DNA of 64,000 bases from Prosthecodimorpha hirschii (lineage in GTDB: Bacteria; Pseudomonadota; Alphaproteobacteria; Rhizobiales; Ancalomicrobiaceae), in assembly GCF_001305515.1 (NCBI RefSeq), contig NZ_LJYW01000002.1, forward strand, positions 1 to 64,000, read 5' to 3'. A program made the translations under genes and the position numbers. Shown one piece after another: positions 47,267 through 58,704 of the stretch (position 1 is its first letter; every line of letters starts with the position of its first letter). Below the pieces are notes generated by a model. That model searched no databases, was not told where the DNA came from, and worked only from the letters and a program-made list of their open reading frames with translations.

Positions 47267-48319
47267 TCAGGGCGCCAGCCCGGTCAGCCGCAGGAAGCCC
47301 GCCACCGCGACCACAGCGAAGAGCGAGATCGGCAGGAACACCTTCCAGCCGAGCCGCATGAGCTGGTCGTAGCGGTAGCGCGGCACGAAGGCCTTCACCA
47401 TGGCGAACATGAAGAAGACCAGCAGCGCCTTGAGGAGGAACCAGAAGATGCCCGGGATCCAGGTGAAGGGCGGCAGCGCGATCGGCGCCGTCCAGCCACC
47501 GAGGAACAGGATCGTGGTCAGCGCGCACATGGTCGCGATGGCCACATATTCCCCGAGCATGAACATCATGTACGGCGTCGAACCGTACTCGACCATGAAG
47601 CCCGCAACGAGTTCGGACTCCGCCTCGACCAGATCGAAGGGCGGCCGGTTCGTCTCCGCGAGTGCGGACACGAAGAAGATCACGAACATCGGGAAGAGCG
47701 GGATGACGTACCAGTTCAGCACCGTCAGCCACGGCACGCCGAGCAGGCTGGCCAGGCCCCGGGTCTCCTGCGCATGCACGATCGCCGACAGGTTCAGCGA
47801 GCCGGCGCAGAGCAGCACGGTGATGATCACGAAGCCGATCGAGACTTCGTAGGAGACCATCTGCGCCGCGGAGCGCAGCGCGGCCAGGAACGGATACTTC
47901 GAATTCGAAGCCCAGCCGCCCATGATGATGCCGTAGACGCTGAGCGAGGAGATCGCGAAGATGTAGAGGATGCCGACATTGATGTCGGCGATCACCCAGC
48001 CCTGCGCGACCGGCATCACCGCCCAGGCGGCGAGCGACAGGATCACGGTGATCAGCGGCGCCAGCAGGAACAGGCCCTTGGAAGCGCCCGCCGGGATGAC
48101 CGGCTCCTTCAGCACGAATTTCAGCAGGTCGGCGAAGGACTGGAACAGCCCCCAGGGTCCGACCACGTTCGGGCCGCGCCGCAGCTGGACGGCCGCCCAG
48201 ATCTTGCGGTCGGCATAGAGGATGTAGGCGATCACGACCAGGAGCACGACCATCAGCAGCACGGACTGTGCGACCATGATGATCAGCGGCCAGAGATAGG
48301 AGGACCAGAAGTCAGCCAT
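47267..48319 (-). CDS. nuoH: NADH-quinone oxidoreductase subunit H
   Basis: This 350-residue membrane subunit has eight predicted transmembrane helices and frames the quinone chamber ([39 protein letters not shown]). It connects the peripheral to the membrane arm. Lies 12 bp after nuoG. Confidence 0.96.
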   Translation of the reverse strand: MADFWSSYLWPLIIMVAQSVLLMVVLLVVIAYILYADRKIWAAVQLRRGPNVVGPWGLFQSFADLLKFVLKEPVIPAGASKGLFLLAPLITVILSLAAWAVMPVAQGWVIADINVGILYIFAISSLSVYGIIMGGWASNSKYPFLAALRSAAQMVSYEVSIGFVIITVLLCAGSLNLSAIVHAQETRGLASLLGVPWLTVLNWYVIPLFPMFVIFFVSALAETNRPPFDLVEAESELVAGFMVEYGSTPYMMFMLGEYVAIATMCALTTILFLGGWTAPIALPPFTWIPGIFWFLLKALLVFFMFAMVKAFVPRYRYDQLMRLGWKVFLPISLFAVVAVAGFLRLTGLAP

Positions 48320-48331
48320 TGTCGTCCGTCC

Positions 48332-50437
48332 TCATTCGGCCGCCGCGGCCGCGGTCGTCCGCGCGCGGGCGAGCGCGGAGCACTCGGCCATCACGGCGGA
48401 CGCGCGCGCGATCGGGTTGGTCAGATAGAAATCCTGGATCGGTCCCACAAAGCCGGCCCGGTCCATCGCGCCGCCGACATCGGCCAGCGCGATCACGTCG
48501 CCGGCCGATGTCGGGGCGATGGTGTCGATCCGGGCGAGATGCGGATAGGCTGCATAGAGCTTGGCGCGCAGCCCGGCAAGGCTGTCGAACGGCAGCGTCT
48601 TGCCGAGCACGGCGGACAGCGCCCGCAGGATCGCCCAGTCCTCGCGCGCCTCGCCCGGCGGGAAGGCCGCCCGGTTGGCAAGCTGGACCCGGCCCTCGGT
48701 GTTGACGAAGGTGCCGGACTTTTCCGTATAGGCCGCGCCGGGCAGGATCACGTCGGCGCGATGCGCCCCGGCGTCGCCATGGGTGCCGAGATAGACCACG
48801 AAGGCCGAGCCGAGCGCCGCGGTATCGATCTCGTCGGCGCCGAGCAGCACGACCACGTCGAGATCGCCGCGACCGGCCGCCGCCACGATGCCGGCGGTGC
48901 CGAGGCCGCCCTCGCCGGGCACGAAGCCGATATCGAGCGCGCCGACGGCGGAGGCGCCGTTATGCAGCACCGAGAAGCCGTTCCACTCGTCCGACACCGC
49001 GCCGACATCCCGGGCGAGCCGGGCGGCGGCGGACAGGACCGCGAGGCCGTCGGCCCGGGCGACAGCGCCCTGCCCGACCAGGATCAGCGGCCGCTTGGCG
49101 GCCTTCAGCACCTCGGCGAAGGCCAGTTCGCCGCGGGCCAGCGCCTCGAGCGTATCCGGACCGACGCCGAGATGGACGTGGTCGTAGGTCAGGTCGACCG
49201 GCGTGCCGATGACGGCGGCCTTGAAGCCGCCCTGGCGCCAGCGCTTGCGGATGCGGGCATTGAGGATCGGCGCGTCCTTGCGCAGGTCGGCGCCGACGAT
49301 CAGCACCGCATCCGCCGCCTCGACACCCTCGATGGTCGCATTGAACAGATAGCTGCCGCGGCCGAACTTCGGATCGAGCCCGCTCAGAGCGGGACGGCCG
49401 TCGATCGACGCGATGCCGAGCGCGGTCGCCAGCGTCTTCAGCGCGTAGAGTTCTTCAACCGAAGCGAGATCGCCGGCGATCGCGGCCATCCGGTTCGGCG
49501 CCGTCGCCTTGACCTTCGCGGCGATGGCGCCGAAGGCCTCGGCCCATGAGACCGGCTTCAGCCGGCCGTCGGCGCCGCGCAGATAGGGGCGATCGAGCCG
49601 CTGGGTCCGCAGGCCGTCGACCACATGGCGGGTCTTGTCCGAGATCCATTCCTCGTTCACGGCCTCGTTGAGCCGCGGCAGGATGCGCAGGACCTCGCGG
49701 CCGCGGCTGTCGACGCGGATGTTCGAGCCGAGCGCGTCCATTACGTCGACCGATTCGGTCTTGGTCAGTTCCCAGGGCCGGGCGGTGAATTCGTAGGGAC
49801 GCGAGGTCAGGGCGCCGACCGGGCAGAGATCGACCACGTTGCCCTGCAGTTCCGAGCGCATCGCGGTTTCGAGATAGGTGGTGATCTCGACATCCTCGCC
49901 GCGGCTGATCAGGCCCAGATCGCCGACGCCGGCGACTTCGTTGGTGAAGCGGACGCAGCGCGTGCACTGGATGCAGCGGTTCATGCTCGTCTTGACGAGC
50001 GGGCCGATATACTTGTCCTCGACGGCGCGCTTGTTCTCGGCATAGCGCGAGGTGTCCACGCCATAGGCCATCGCCTGGTCCTGCAGGTCGCACTCGCCGC
50101 CCTGATCGCAGATCGGGCAATCGAGCGGATGGTTGATCAGCAGGAATTCCATCACGCCTTCGCGCGCCTTCTTCACCATCGGGGTCTTGGTGAAGACTTC
50201 CGGCGCCTCGCCGTTCGGACCCGGGCGCAGGTCGCGCACCGCCATGGCGCAGGAGGCCTGCGGCTTGGGCGGGCCGCCCTTCACCTCGACCAGGCACATG
50301 CGGCAATTGCCGGCGATCGACAGCCGCTCATGGAAACAGAAGCGCGGCACCTCCGCCCCGGCCATTTCGCAGGCCTGCAGCAACGTCGACTCGGGCGCGA
50401 CGTCCAGTTCGATGCCGTCGATCTTGATCTTGGCCAT
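48332..50437 (-). CDS. nuoG: NADH-quinone oxidoreductase subunit G
   Basis: This 701-residue peripheral subunit has an N-terminal 2Fe-2S domain ([15 protein letters not shown]; cluster N1b), the HxxxC-type ligands of N4 ([14 protein letters not shown]), the N5-type [10 protein letters not shown], and a C-terminal molybdopterin-oxidoreductase-like fold that lacks cofactor in complex I. A gap of about 170 bp before it holds a possible micro-ORF. GAGAGG lies about 10 bp before the ATG. Confidence 0.96.
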   Translation of the reverse strand: MAKIKIDGIELDVAPESTLLQACEMAGAEVPRFCFHERLSIAGNCRMCLVEVKGGPPKPQASCAMAVRDLRPGPNGEAPEVFTKTPMVKKAREGVMEFLLINHPLDCPICDQGGECDLQDQAMAYGVDTSRYAENKRAVEDKYIGPLVKTSMNRCIQCTRCVRFTNEVAGVGDLGLISRGEDVEITTYLETAMRSELQGNVVDLCPVGALTSRPYEFTARPWELTKTESVDVMDALGSNIRVDSRGREVLRILPRLNEAVNEEWISDKTRHVVDGLRTQRLDRPYLRGADGRLKPVSWAEAFGAIAAKVKATAPNRMAAIAGDLASVEELYALKTLATALGIASIDGRPALSGLDPKFGRGSYLFNATIEGVEAADAVLIVGADLRKDAPILNARIRKRWRQGGFKAAVIGTPVDLTYDHVHLGVGPDTLEALARGELAFAEVLKAAKRPLILVGQGAVARADGLAVLSAAARLARDVGAVSDEWNGFSVLHNGASAVGALDIGFVPGEGGLGTAGIVAAAGRGDLDVVVLLGADEIDTAALGSAFVVYLGTHGDAGAHRADVILPGAAYTEKSGTFVNTEGRVQLANRAAFPPGEAREDWAILRALSAVLGKTLPFDSLAGLRAKLYAAYPHLARIDTIAPTSAGDVIALADVGGAMDRAGFVGPIQDFYLTNPIARASAVMAECSALARARTTAAAAAE

Positions 50438-50452
50438 GGCCCGTAGTGCCTC

Positions 50453-50500
50453 TCAATACCTCTGATCGACCAAGTCGAGCTGCCGCTCGAACCAGTCCAT
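50453..50500 (-). CDS. Possible 15-residue micro-ORF upstream of nuoG
   Basis: ATG at 50500 opens MDWFERQLDLVDQRY and stops at 50453, 15 bp before nuoG. AGGCGAG precedes the ATG by 5 bp. It could be a leader peptide or translational coupler, or chance. No family known to me. Confidence 0.3.
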   Translation of the reverse strand: MDWFERQLDLVDQRY

Positions 50501-50610
50501 GCGAACTCGCCTGCCGCTTCCCGGACGCGCAGCGCCTGCGAGACCTTCTCCGACGGTCCAACTGCAGCGGTCGTACCGCCGGACCCTCGAAACCGCCACG
50601 ACCCGAATCA

Positions 50611-51255
50611 TCATTGTGGCGCTCCGTAGTAGGGCGGCGTCTCGGTCATTAGGTAAGGCGCTTCGCGGCCAAGTTCCTTGATCCGCGCAAGGGACGCCGC
50701 CACGGTCGGAGTCAGAAAAAAGACCAAGCCATCTTCGCCGCCACCGACTGCATAGGCGCGAATCTGGGTCCCCGAAGCCGCAAGGCGATCATTGAGCAAC
50801 GCAAAGGTTCGCGCCGTCGAGACCGCCCAAAACTTGCCCATTTCCACAGTGTCAGGGCTGCCATCTCGGTCGTTAGACCAGATCGTCCATTCTCGGCCAC
50901 CGACATGCACGACATGCCGATCTTCTTCGTAAGTTTCCGAGATGGCCCCGAGCTGCACGCCGAAACGAGCCAGCCTCGGCTCGATGTCTTCCAAAAACGT
51001 CGCGACACCGCCTTCTGCGATATCTTCGGCATCGGCCGGAGCAAGCAGCGACTGCGCTTCGAAAATTGCCGCCGCACCGCGCTGCATCAGCGCGGCTTGA
51101 AGGCCAACTCTTTCCTCTGGGGCCGCCAACGAGATGAACCCGCTGGCTTCCACATATTCGAAGACCTTCTGCGCGTCTTCCGCCGACGCGCAATTCGGTG
51201 CGGCGGCCGACGCGACCGCAACGCTTGTCCCGAATATGCGCCCCAGCCAAGTCAT
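50611..51255 (-). CDS. Secreted protein of unknown function inserted between nuoF and nuoG
   Basis: This 214-residue protein starts MTWLGRIFGTSVAVASAAA, a probable signal peptide cleaved near CASAEDA, so it is probably periplasmic. No domain is recognised; there are no further transmembrane helices and the only cysteine is in the signal region. The ATG at 51255 has GGAG 8 bp upstream; a GTG at 51264 overlapping the nuoF stop is the alternative. Base and codon use look less GC-biased than in the flanking nuo genes (many A/T third positions), suggesting recent acquisition. It lies in the nuo operon, but no link with complex I is shown. Confidence 0.7.
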   Translation of the reverse strand: MTWLGRIFGTSVAVASAAAPNCASAEDAQKVFEYVEASGFISLAAPEERVGLQAALMQRGAAAIFEAQSLLAPADAEDIAEGGVATFLEDIEPRLARFGVQLGAISETYEEDRHVVHVGGREWTIWSNDRDGSPDTVEMGKFWAVSTARTFALLNDRLAASGTQIRAYAVGGGEDGLVFFLTPTVAASLARIKELGREAPYLMTETPPYYGAPQ

Positions 51256-51260
51256 CGCTG

Positions 51261-52550
<1,290 letters not shown>

Positions 52551-52552
52551 GC

Positions 52553-52603
52553 TCAGTCCCGGCTCACGAGAAGGTCACGGATGCGGTCGGCGCGGCTGGT
52601 CAT
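52553..52603 (-). CDS. Possible 16-residue micro-ORF between nuoE and nuoF
   Basis: ATG at 52603 opens [16 protein letters not shown] and stops 2 bp before the nuoF ATG; GAGGAC lies 5 bp upstream. Its position makes translational coupling to nuoF possible. Could be chance. Confidence 0.35.
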   Translation of the reverse strand: MTSRADRIRDLLVSRD

Positions 52604-52611
52604 CGGCGTCC

Positions 52612-53292
52612 TCATTCTCCCGCCGGCTTCGGCGTCACCGAGCCGTCGGTCACGATGTTGACGCGGTAGGATCCATCGTAGAGGCCCGGATCGGTCAGCG
52701 TGACCGCGCCGCCCTCGGGCACCGAGAGATGGCGGCCGTTCTGCGGTCCCGGCGACGGCTTGTCGCCGCGCTCGAAGATGTCGAGCACGCCGTTCAGCGT
52801 GTCCGGCGTCAGGTCCTCGTAGCAGTCCGACCAGATCTGGACCATCGGCGCGTTCACGCAGGCGCCGAGGCATTCGACCTCTTCCCAGGAGAAATTGCCG
52901 TCGGCGGAGAGTTCGTGCGCGTGCGGGGCGATCCGGGACTTGCAGACCTTGATCAGGTCGTCCGAGCCGCGCAGCATGCAGGGCGTGGTGCCGCAGACCT
53001 GGACATGCGCCTTCTTGCCGACCGGGGCCAGCTGGAACATCGTGTAGAAGGTCGCGACTTCGAGCACGCGGATATACTGCATGCCGAGCATGTCGGCGAG
53101 ATAGCGGATCGCCGCCTCCGACACCCAGCCGTCATGCTGCTCCTGCGCCCGCCACAGAAGCGGGATCACCGCCGAGGCCTGCTTGCCTGCCGGATACTTG
53201 GCGATGGTCGCCTGCGCCCAGGCCAGGTTCTCCGCCGAGAAGGCGAAGCTGGCGGGTTGGACTTCGGCGGGTGCCAGTCTGCGAACGGCCAT
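52612..53292 (-). CDS. nuoE: NADH-quinone oxidoreductase subunit E
   Basis: This 226-residue thioredoxin-like subunit holds the 2Fe-2S cluster N1a through CGTTPC and CLGAC. It has a C-terminal extension of about 50 residues beyond the core, as in other alphaproteobacteria. It partners NuoF. Upstream lies a small secreted-protein gene rather than nuoD directly. Confidence 0.96.
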   Translation of the reverse strand: MAVRRLAPAEVQPASFAFSAENLAWAQATIAKYPAGKQASAVIPLLWRAQEQHDGWVSEAAIRYLADMLGMQYIRVLEVATFYTMFQLAPVGKKAHVQVCGTTPCMLRGSDDLIKVCKSRIAPHAHELSADGNFSWEEVECLGACVNAPMVQIWSDCYEDLTPDTLNGVLDIFERGDKPSPGPQNGRHLSVPEGGAVTLTDPGLYDGSYRVNIVTDGSVTPKPAGE

Positions 53293-53303
53293 CGGAAGCG
53301 CCT

Positions 53304-53579
53304 TCAGTTCAGCGGAATGCAGGGATTGGCGACGGGCTTGGCCTTCGCCTCCGAATAGGTCGTGCCGCGCAGCTCCGAAAGCACGCAGGCATAGTGCTTG
53401 GCCTCGCGGCGCAGGATCACCACCACCTCGCCCGGCCGTCCGTTGCCGGTCGTCGAGACCACCGAATAGGCGTCGCCGAGCAGGTCGGACATCGACTTGG
53501 TCGGCTGGTCGGCCAGCGACTGGGCGGCGGCCGGACCGGCGGCCGCCATGAGGAGCGCGAAGGCAGCGAGACGGCGCAT
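53304..53579 (-). CDS. Small secreted protein between nuoD and nuoE (unknown function)
   Basis: This 91-residue protein begins with a clear signal peptide ([20 protein letters not shown]), and the short mature part contains [10 protein letters not shown] and a terminal VANPCIPLN, giving two cysteines that could pair. The ATG at 53579 overlaps the nuoD stop (TGATG), so it is translationally coupled. No family recognised. Similar small secreted proteins occur in nuo operons of related bacteria as far as I recall. Confidence 0.7.
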   Translation of the reverse strand: MRRLAAFALLMAAAGPAAAQSLADQPTKSMSDLLGDAYSVVSTTGNGRPGEVVVILRREAKHYACVLSELRGTTYSEAKAKPVANPCIPLN

Positions 53580-54769
53580 CAGCGGTCGACCTCCCCGAAG
53601 ACGATGTCGAGCGAGCCGAGGATCGCCGACACGTCGGCCAGCATGTGGCCGCGGTTCATGAAGTCCATGGCCTGCAGATGGGCGAAGCCCGGCGCGCGGA
53701 TCTTGCAGCGATAGGGCTTGTTGGTGCCGTCGGAGACGAGATAGACGCCGAACTCGCCCTTCGGCGCCTCGACGGCCGCATAGACCTCGCCCTCGGGGAC
53801 GTGGAAGCCTTCCGTGTAGAGCTTGAAGTGGTGGATCAGCGCTTCCATCGAGCGCTTCATCTCGCCGCGCTTCGGCGGCACCACCTTGTTGGTCGTCGAC
53901 GAGACCGGGCCGACCCGCTCCTTGCCGAGCAGACGCTCGACGCACTGCTTCATGATCCGGACCGACTGGCGCATCTCTTCCATGCGGATGAGATAGCGGT
54001 CGTAGCAGTCGCCGTTCTTGCCGATGGCGAGGTCGAAGGCGAGTTCGCCGTAGCACTCGTAGGGCTGCGCCTTGCGCAGGTCCCACTTGGCGCCGGAGCC
54101 GCGCACCATCACGCCCGACATGCCCCAGGCCCAGGCATCGGCCAGGCTGATCACGCCGATATCGGCGTTGCGCTGCTTGAAGATGCGGTTCTCGGTCAGA
54201 AGCTCGTCGAGATCGTCGACCGTCTTCAGGAAGGGATCGCAGAAGGCGCCGATGTCGGCGACCAGACGGTCGGGCAGGTCCTGGTGGACGCCGCCGGGCC
54301 GGAAATAGGCCGCGTGCATGCGCGAGCCGGAGGCCCGCTCATAGAACATCATCAGCTTCTCGCGCTCCTCGAAGCCCCACAGCGGCGGGGTCAGCGCGCC
54401 TACGTCCATGGCCTGGGTGGTCACGTTGAGGAGATGCGAGAGGAGGCGGCCGATCTCGGAATAGAGCACGCGGATCAACTGGCCGCGCTTCGGCACTTCC
54501 AGCCCGACCAGCTTCTCGACCGCCAGGCAGAAGGCGTGCTCCTGGTTCATCGGCGCGCAATAGTCGAGCCGGTCGAAATAGGGCACGGCCTGCAGATAGG
54601 TCTTGGCCTCGATCAGCTTCTCGGTGCCGCGATGCAGGAGGCCGATATGCGGATCGACGCGGGTGACGACCTCACCGTCGAGCTCCAGCACCAGGCGCAG
54701 CACGCCGTGCGCGGCCGGATGCTGCGGTCCGAAGTTGATGTTGAAGTTTCGCAGCTGCCCGTCGGACAT
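53579..54769 (-). CDS. nuoD: NADH-quinone oxidoreductase subunit D
   Basis: This 396-residue 49-kDa-type subunit lines the quinone site with NuoB. Family segments: [20 protein letters not shown] with the key His, and the C-terminal [20 protein letters not shown]. It is separate from nuoC, as usual in alphaproteobacteria. Confidence 0.97.
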   Translation of the reverse strand: MSDGQLRNFNINFGPQHPAAHGVLRLVLELDGEVVTRVDPHIGLLHRGTEKLIEAKTYLQAVPYFDRLDYCAPMNQEHAFCLAVEKLVGLEVPKRGQLIRVLYSEIGRLLSHLLNVTTQAMDVGALTPPLWGFEEREKLMMFYERASGSRMHAAYFRPGGVHQDLPDRLVADIGAFCDPFLKTVDDLDELLTENRIFKQRNADIGVISLADAWAWGMSGVMVRGSGAKWDLRKAQPYECYGELAFDLAIGKNGDCYDRYLIRMEEMRQSVRIMKQCVERLLGKERVGPVSSTTNKVVPPKRGEMKRSMEALIHHFKLYTEGFHVPEGEVYAAVEAPKGEFGVYLVSDGTNKPYRCKIRAPGFAHLQAMDFMNRGHMLADVSAILGSLDIVFGEVDR

Positions 54770-54784
54770 GGTCGCGCACTCTCG

Positions 54785-55390
54785 TCAGTTCGACTTGGCT
54801 TTTTCGTCGCCGGGCAGCACGTATTCGGTGCCTTCCCACGGAGACAGGAAGTCGAAATTGCGGAATTCCTGATTGAGCCGGACCGGCTCGTAGACGACCC
54901 GCTTCTGCTCTTCGTCGTAGCGGACCTCGACGAAGCCGGTCATCGGGAAGTCCTTGCGCAGCGGATGACCGTCGAAACCGTAGTCGGTCAGGATGCGGCG
55001 CAGGTCGTGATGGCCGGTGAACAGGATGCCGTAGAGATCGTAGGCCTCGCGCTCGAACCAGTCGGCGCCGGGGAAGAGCCCGGTTGCCGAGGGGACGGGC
55101 GTCATCTCGTCGGTCGCCACCTTGATGCGCAGGCGCGCATTCAGGCTCGGCGACAGGAGATGGTAGACCACGTCGAAACGCTGCTCGCGGGCCGGATAGT
55201 CGACGCCGCAGATGTCGATGAAGCTGACGAAGCGCAGGCGCGCGTCGTCGCGCAGAAAGGCGAGCACATCGAGGATGCTGGCCGGCGTGGCCGTCAGCGT
55301 CAGCATGTCGACGCCGACCGCCCAGCCCTCGACCTTCGGCCCGAGCGCGCCGGCGATGTAGTCCCCGAGTTCCGTCGGTGCCTCGTTCAT
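54785..55390 (-). CDS. nuoC: NADH-quinone oxidoreductase subunit C
   Basis: This 201-residue 30-kDa-type subunit of the peripheral arm has family segments [17 protein letters not shown] and [17 protein letters not shown], then [19 protein letters not shown]. It lies 15 bp before nuoD. Confidence 0.96.
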   Translation of the reverse strand: MNEAPTELGDYIAGALGPKVEGWAVGVDMLTLTATPASILDVLAFLRDDARLRFVSFIDICGVDYPAREQRFDVVYHLLSPSLNARLRIKVATDEMTPVPSATGLFPGADWFEREAYDLYGILFTGHHDLRRILTDYGFDGHPLRKDFPMTGFVEVRYDEEQKRVVYEPVRLNQEFRNFDFLSPWEGTEYVLPGDEKAKSN

Positions 55391-55426
55391 GGGCTCCTCA
55401 CTTCTTGGGTCCGGGGCGACGCGCGG

Positions 55427-56011
55427 TCAGCGCTCGATCGTCCCGGTGCGCCGGATCTTCTTCTGCAGCAGGAGCACGCCGTAGAGCAGCGCTTCCGCCG
55501 TCGGCGGGCAGCCGGGCACGTAGATGTCGACCGGCACCACGCGGTCGCAGCCGCGCACCACCGAATAGGAATAGTGGTAGTAGCCGCCGCCATTGGCGCA
55601 GGAGCCCATCGAGATGACGTAGCGCGGCTCCGGCATCTGGTCGTAGACCTTGCGCAGCGCCGGGGCCATCTTGTTGGTCAGCGTGCCGGCGACGATCATC
55701 ACGTCGGACTGGCGCGGACTGGCGCGCGGCGCGAAGCCGAAACGCTCGGCATCGTAGCGCGGCATCGACATCTGCATCATCTCGACCGCGCAGCAGGCGA
55801 GGCCGAAGGTCATCCACATGAGCGAGCCGGTGCGCGCCCAGTTGATCAGATCGTCGGTCGCCGTGACCAGGAAGCCCTTGTCGGCGAGCTCGGCATTGAT
55901 GTCGAGAAAGAAGGGATCGGTGGCCCCGATCGGCTTGCCGGTCGACGGATCGATGAGGCCCTTGGGGCTCGGGGCGACCAGCGGGCCGCCCGTCGGCTGG
56001 ATCAATCCCAT
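55427..56011 (-). CDS. nuoB: NADH-quinone oxidoreductase subunit B
   Basis: This 194-residue subunit carries the terminal 4Fe-4S cluster N2; ligands lie in [21 protein letters not shown] and [10 protein letters not shown]. It passes electrons to quinone. The ATG at 56011 overlaps the nuoA end by 10 bp. The frame is open further upstream only as a shadow of nuoA. Confidence 0.97.
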   Translation of the reverse strand: MGLIQPTGGPLVAPSPKGLIDPSTGKPIGATDPFFLDINAELADKGFLVTATDDLINWARTGSLMWMTFGLACCAVEMMQMSMPRYDAERFGFAPRASPRQSDVMIVAGTLTNKMAPALRKVYDQMPEPRYVISMGSCANGGGYYHYSYSVVRGCDRVVPVDIYVPGCPPTAEALLYGVLLLQKKIRRTGTIER

Positions 56012-56367
56012 TCCAGGGCTCCCTTCTTCCACTCGTAGACGAAGCCGATGGTCAGCACGCCGAGGAACACCATCATCGACCAGAAACCGAACCAGCCGAT
56101 GTCGCCGAACACGGTCGCCCAGGGGAACAGGAACGCCACTTCGAGATCGAAGATGATGAACAGGATCGAGACCAGATAGAACCGGACATCGAACTTCATG
56201 CGCGCATCGTCGAAGGCGTTGAAGCCGCACTCGTAGGCGGACAGCTTCTCCGGATCCGGGCTCTTGTAGGCGACCGCGAAGGGCGCGATCAGAAGAGCAA
56301 GGCCGATCACGGCGGCAACGCCGATGAAGACCGCGATCGGCAGGTAGTTGCTCAGAAGGTCATTCAT
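56002..56367 (-). CDS. nuoA: NADH-quinone oxidoreductase subunit A
   Basis: This 121-residue membrane subunit has three predicted transmembrane helices and the family segments [20 protein letters not shown] and [15 protein letters not shown]. It is the first gene of the nuo operon. Confidence 0.96.
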   Translation of the reverse strand: MNDLLSNYLPIAVFIGVAAVIGLALLIAPFAVAYKSPDPEKLSAYECGFNAFDDARMKFDVRFYLVSILFIIFDLEVAFLFPWATVFGDIGWFGFWSMMVFLGVLTIGFVYEWKKGALEWD

Positions 56368-56909
56368 GACCGTCGACCTCGTCGAACGCCGCTTGAAGCG
56401 GAAGGCGGGCAGGCAAGACCGTTCAGGGATTTCCCGATCCGCCCTGGCGCCCAGAGAGTGCCGCCGGAGGGCATTTCGTAGTTTCCCGTAGCGCCGCGGA
56501 ACCCGTGTCCGGAACCCGTCCGACGCCGCCTTTTCCGCACCGCAACCGCCGCACGCTTAGCCCAGCGTGGGGGCTCGCGCAAGCGCATTCCCGCCCGCCC
56601 CGCGGCACCATGAACCCATCAATTCGGACGAGTTCGCAACGCCGGCGCATCCGCACCGACCCGCCCCGGCAGGCGGAGCGCTGCCGCACCGATGGGACGC
56701 CGGAACGCAACGCCCGATGCGGCGCCCGGCCGCCCGCCGCCGGCATGGTTCCGATTCGTCGCCGACCACGACAATCTGGCATACCAGCCGATCGCCTCCG
56801 GAATGGCTGGCGACGGAAGCGGTGCCGGCGGCCGGCGCGGCGCAGGCCCGTGATGACAAACCGCGCACCTCCGCTAAGATGGCGCCGACTCTGGCATTTT
56901 GGACGAACG
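56368..56909. other. Divergent intergenic region between nuoA and xthA
   Basis: About 540 bp that should hold the promoters of the nuo operon (minus) and xthA (plus). One candidate nuo promoter is listed separately. Open frames here are Arg/Pro-rich shadows. No terminator or RNA gene seen. Confidence 0.5.
56554..56582 (-). promoter_or_regulatory. nuoA: Candidate nuo operon promoter
   Basis: On the minus strand TTGCGC (56582-56577), 17 bp, TAAGCG (56559-56554). It lies about 190 bp before nuoA. The match is weak and other starts are possible. Confidence 0.3.
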
Positions 56910-57698
56910 ATGAAGATCGCGACCTGGAATATCAACGGCTCCAAGGCGCGGATCGACGGGCTCGTCGCCTGGCTCGCGGAGGCACGCCCGGACGTGGTCT
57001 GCCTGCAGGAGATCAAGACGGTCGACGAGGGCTTTCCGGTCGCCGACGTGCAGGCGCTCGGCTACCACGCTGCGGTGCACGGCCAGAAGGGTTTCAACGG
57101 CGTGGCGGTGCTTTCGCTGGCCGAGCCGGTGGCGGTCAGTCGCGGCCTGCCTGGAGATCCCGATGACGTTCAGTCCCGCTTCATCGAGGCGACCTTCGCG
57201 ACCGCCGCGGGACCGCTGACCGTCGCTGGGCTCTATCTGCCGAATGGCAATCCGATCGGGACGGAGAAATTCTCCTACAAGCTCGCCTGGATGGACCGCC
57301 TCGAGCGCCACGCGGCGCGGCGGCTCGGCGAAGAGAGCCTCTACCTGATGGTCGGCGACTACAACGTGATTCCCCAGCCGATCGACGCCCGCCATCCGAA
57401 CAACTGGCTCAACGATGCGCTGTTCCAGCCGGAAAGCCGGGCGAGCTTCCGGCGTCTGGAAACGCTCGGTTTCGTCGATGCCGTCCGGGCGGCGTCCGAC
57501 GCGGCGCTCTACACCTTCTGGGACTATCAGGCGGGGGCCTGGCAGAAGAACGACGGCATCCGCATCGACCATTGCCTCCTGTCGCCGCAGGCGGCCGATC
57601 GGCTGACGGCCGTCGGCATCGACCGGCATGTGCGCGGCTGGGAGAAGCCGTCGGACCATGTTCCGGTTTGGGTTGAACTCAGCGTGGGGGCACCATGA
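56910..57698 (+). CDS. xthA: Exodeoxyribonuclease III
   Basis: This 262-residue AP endonuclease/exonuclease III nicks abasic sites in base-excision repair. Signatures: ATWNINGSKAR, CLQEIKTVDE (catalytic Glu), MVGDYNVIPQ and the C-terminal IDHCLLSP...SDHVPVWVEL. The frame is open well upstream but the family starts at MKIATWNINGS (56910). Its stop overlaps the next gene by 4 bp. Confidence 0.94.
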   Translation: MKIATWNINGSKARIDGLVAWLAEARPDVVCLQEIKTVDEGFPVADVQALGYHAAVHGQKGFNGVAVLSLAEPVAVSRGLPGDPDDVQSRFIEATFATAAGPLTVAGLYLPNGNPIGTEKFSYKLAWMDRLERHAARRLGEESLYLMVGDYNVIPQPIDARHPNNWLNDALFQPESRASFRRLETLGFVDAVRAASDAALYTFWDYQAGAWQKNDGIRIDHCLLSPQAADRLTAVGIDRHVRGWEKPSDHVPVWVELSVGAP

Positions 57699-58129
57699 GC
57701 GAGACGACCACTGACGACGATCCCCATGAAGGCGGCTGCCTGTGTGGGGCGATCCGCTACCGGCTGAAGGGCCTGCCGCGCGACGTGGTGCATTGCCATT
57801 GCAGCCTGTGCCAGCGCTCCTCGGGCGCCCTGTTCGTGACCTGGGCGACGGTCGATCTCCGGGATTTCGAGCTGGTGCAGGGCGATCCGGCCGCCTTCCG
57901 GTCGAGCCCGACCGCCAAGCGTCTCTTCTGCCCGCAATGCGGCTCGCAACTGTTCTTCCACATCGACGACGACCGGCGCATCGACGTGACGGTCGCCACG
58001 CTCGACGAACCCGACCGGGTCACGGCGACGCGCAACACCTGGGTCGACACACGCCGGGAGGCCGCCAAGGGCTTCGACCGCGACCTGCCCGACTATACCG
58101 ACGAGGGTCCCGAATCGGCTCATCATTGA
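57695..58129 (+). CDS. GFA (glutathione-dependent formaldehyde-activating) family protein
   Basis: This 144-residue zinc-binding protein of the GFA/CENP-V family has ligands CLCGAIRY, HCHCSLCQR and CPQCGSQLF. Members form S-hydroxymethylglutathione from formaldehyde or have unknown roles, so the specific function is uncertain. It begins inside the xthA stop (ATGA). Confidence 0.9.
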   Translation: MSETTTDDDPHEGGCLCGAIRYRLKGLPRDVVHCHCSLCQRSSGALFVTWATVDLRDFELVQGDPAAFRSSPTAKRLFCPQCGSQLFFHIDDDRRIDVTVATLDEPDRVTATRNTWVDTRREAAKGFDRDLPDYTDEGPESAHH

Positions 58130-58200
58130 CGCGGCGCCGTCGGACGCCGTTCACGCGTTCGTCGTTCAACGCGCCGGTGCGATGATGCTATGATGGCGAC

Positions 58201-58581
58201 ATGTCGATGGATCGCCTCTTCCGGTTCGTCCGAAGTCCGGCCCGGCTGCCGGCCCGGCGGACCATTGGCGTATTTCTGAGAGCCGCGCTGCCGTTCTCAT
58301 CGCTCCTGGCTGCCGAGCTTGTGACCGCCGCGGCCCCGGCGCAGGCGGACTGCACTTGCCGCGCGCTCGGCCGGGATTTCGCGCTCGGGAGCACCATCTG
58401 CCTGCCGGCCGGCCTGATGCGCTGCGAAATGTCGACCAATGTCACCTCCTGGACCCCGCTCGGACGCGGTTGCCCGGAAAGCCGGATGTCGGTGCCGTTC
58501 CTGGTCGCCGCCGCGGATCCGGAGGACGACGACGGTCATGAGGCCGGGGATCGCGCGGATCTCGGCATCGACAGCCACTGA
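58201..58581 (+). CDS. Small secreted cysteine-containing protein, unknown function
   Basis: This 126-residue protein has a predicted signal peptide with a long basic N-region ending near AAPAQADC. The mature part has several cysteines (CTCRALGRD, TICLPAG, MRCEMS, GRGCPESR) suggesting disulfides. It ends in an acidic tail (EDDDGHEAGDRAD). No function is known. A clear reading frame, but start choice is open (ATG 58201 or 58207). Confidence 0.65.
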   Translation: MSMDRLFRFVRSPARLPARRTIGVFLRAALPFSSLLAAELVTAAAPAQADCTCRALGRDFALGSTICLPAGLMRCEMSTNVTSWTPLGRGCPESRMSVPFLVAAADPEDDDGHEAGDRADLGIDSH

Positions 58582-58704
58582 ACCGACAGCCACTGAACCG
58601 ACAACAACGGAGCCGCTCAAGGCCCGGCAGGGCCTCCGGCATGCAGTGCCCCGGTCGGGAGCCCGGTCGGGAGGCGGTCCCCTGCCCTCGGCCCTGCCCA
58701 CCGT

